DNA of 5,292 bases from Acidimicrobiales bacterium (GTDB lineage: Bacteria; Actinomycetota; Acidimicrobiia; Acidimicrobiales; RAAP-2). Each line of letters starts with the position of its first letter. The first letter of the stretch is position 1. The stretch covers positions 1-5,292 of the forward strand of contig JADGOD010000285.1 of NCBI GenBank assembly GCA_017883125.1, read 5' to 3'. The notes under the pieces were generated by a model. That model was not told where the DNA came from. It saw only the letters and a list, made by a program, of their open reading frames with translations, and made no database searches. Shown in pieces: positions 5,245 to 5,292 of this stretch. The translations under genes and the position numbers were made by a program.

Positions 5245-5292
5245 GCCCCCTTGTCGCCGCCGGATATGTGCATCGCCGCGGGCGGGGGAGTC

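Overview
The window is GC-rich with strongly G/C-ending codons in its two central genes. Gene-family content (a TetR repressor with an AefR-like C-terminus, a two-domain VOC protein resembling mycobacterial Rv0577/CFP30B) suggests a high-GC actinobacterium, possibly a non-model lineage such as Acidimicrobiia. The assignment is by composition and family resemblance only.

Layout. Positions 1-451 hold no convincing gene but contain several inverted repeats, including a compact structured block near 239-289 with a tRNA T-arm-like sequence. A TetR-family regulator lies on the minus strand (452-1120). A roughly 110-base divergent control region follows. Its centre is a 22-base imperfect palindrome (1166-1187) that overlaps the -10 regions of two plausible back-to-back promoters. 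On the plus strand are a LuxE-like acyl-protein synthetase (1231-2529) and a LuxC-like acyl reductase (2538-3938), separated by 8 bases and probably translationally coupled. Terminator-like hairpins follow, then about 440 non-coding bases with a palindrome and a leader hairpin, then a separately transcribed two-domain VOC (glyoxalase/dioxygenase-fold) protein (4378-5157). The last 135 bases hold one weak hairpin.

How it may work. In luminous bacteria LuxE activates a fatty acid with ATP, carries it on a cysteine near its C-terminus and passes it to LuxC, which reduces it to an aldehyde with NADPH. Both partners are here with plausible catalytic residues (LuxE Cys418, exactly 14 residues from its end; LuxC Cys301). 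No luciferase (LuxA/B) and no LuxD thioesterase are visible. The simplest reading is a TetR-controlled, two-component carboxylic-acid reductase making an aldehyde for something other than light. The acid substrate, the aldehyde's fate and the inducer are unknown. The VOC protein has its own leader and less biased codon use, so a link to the lux-like pair is not shown.
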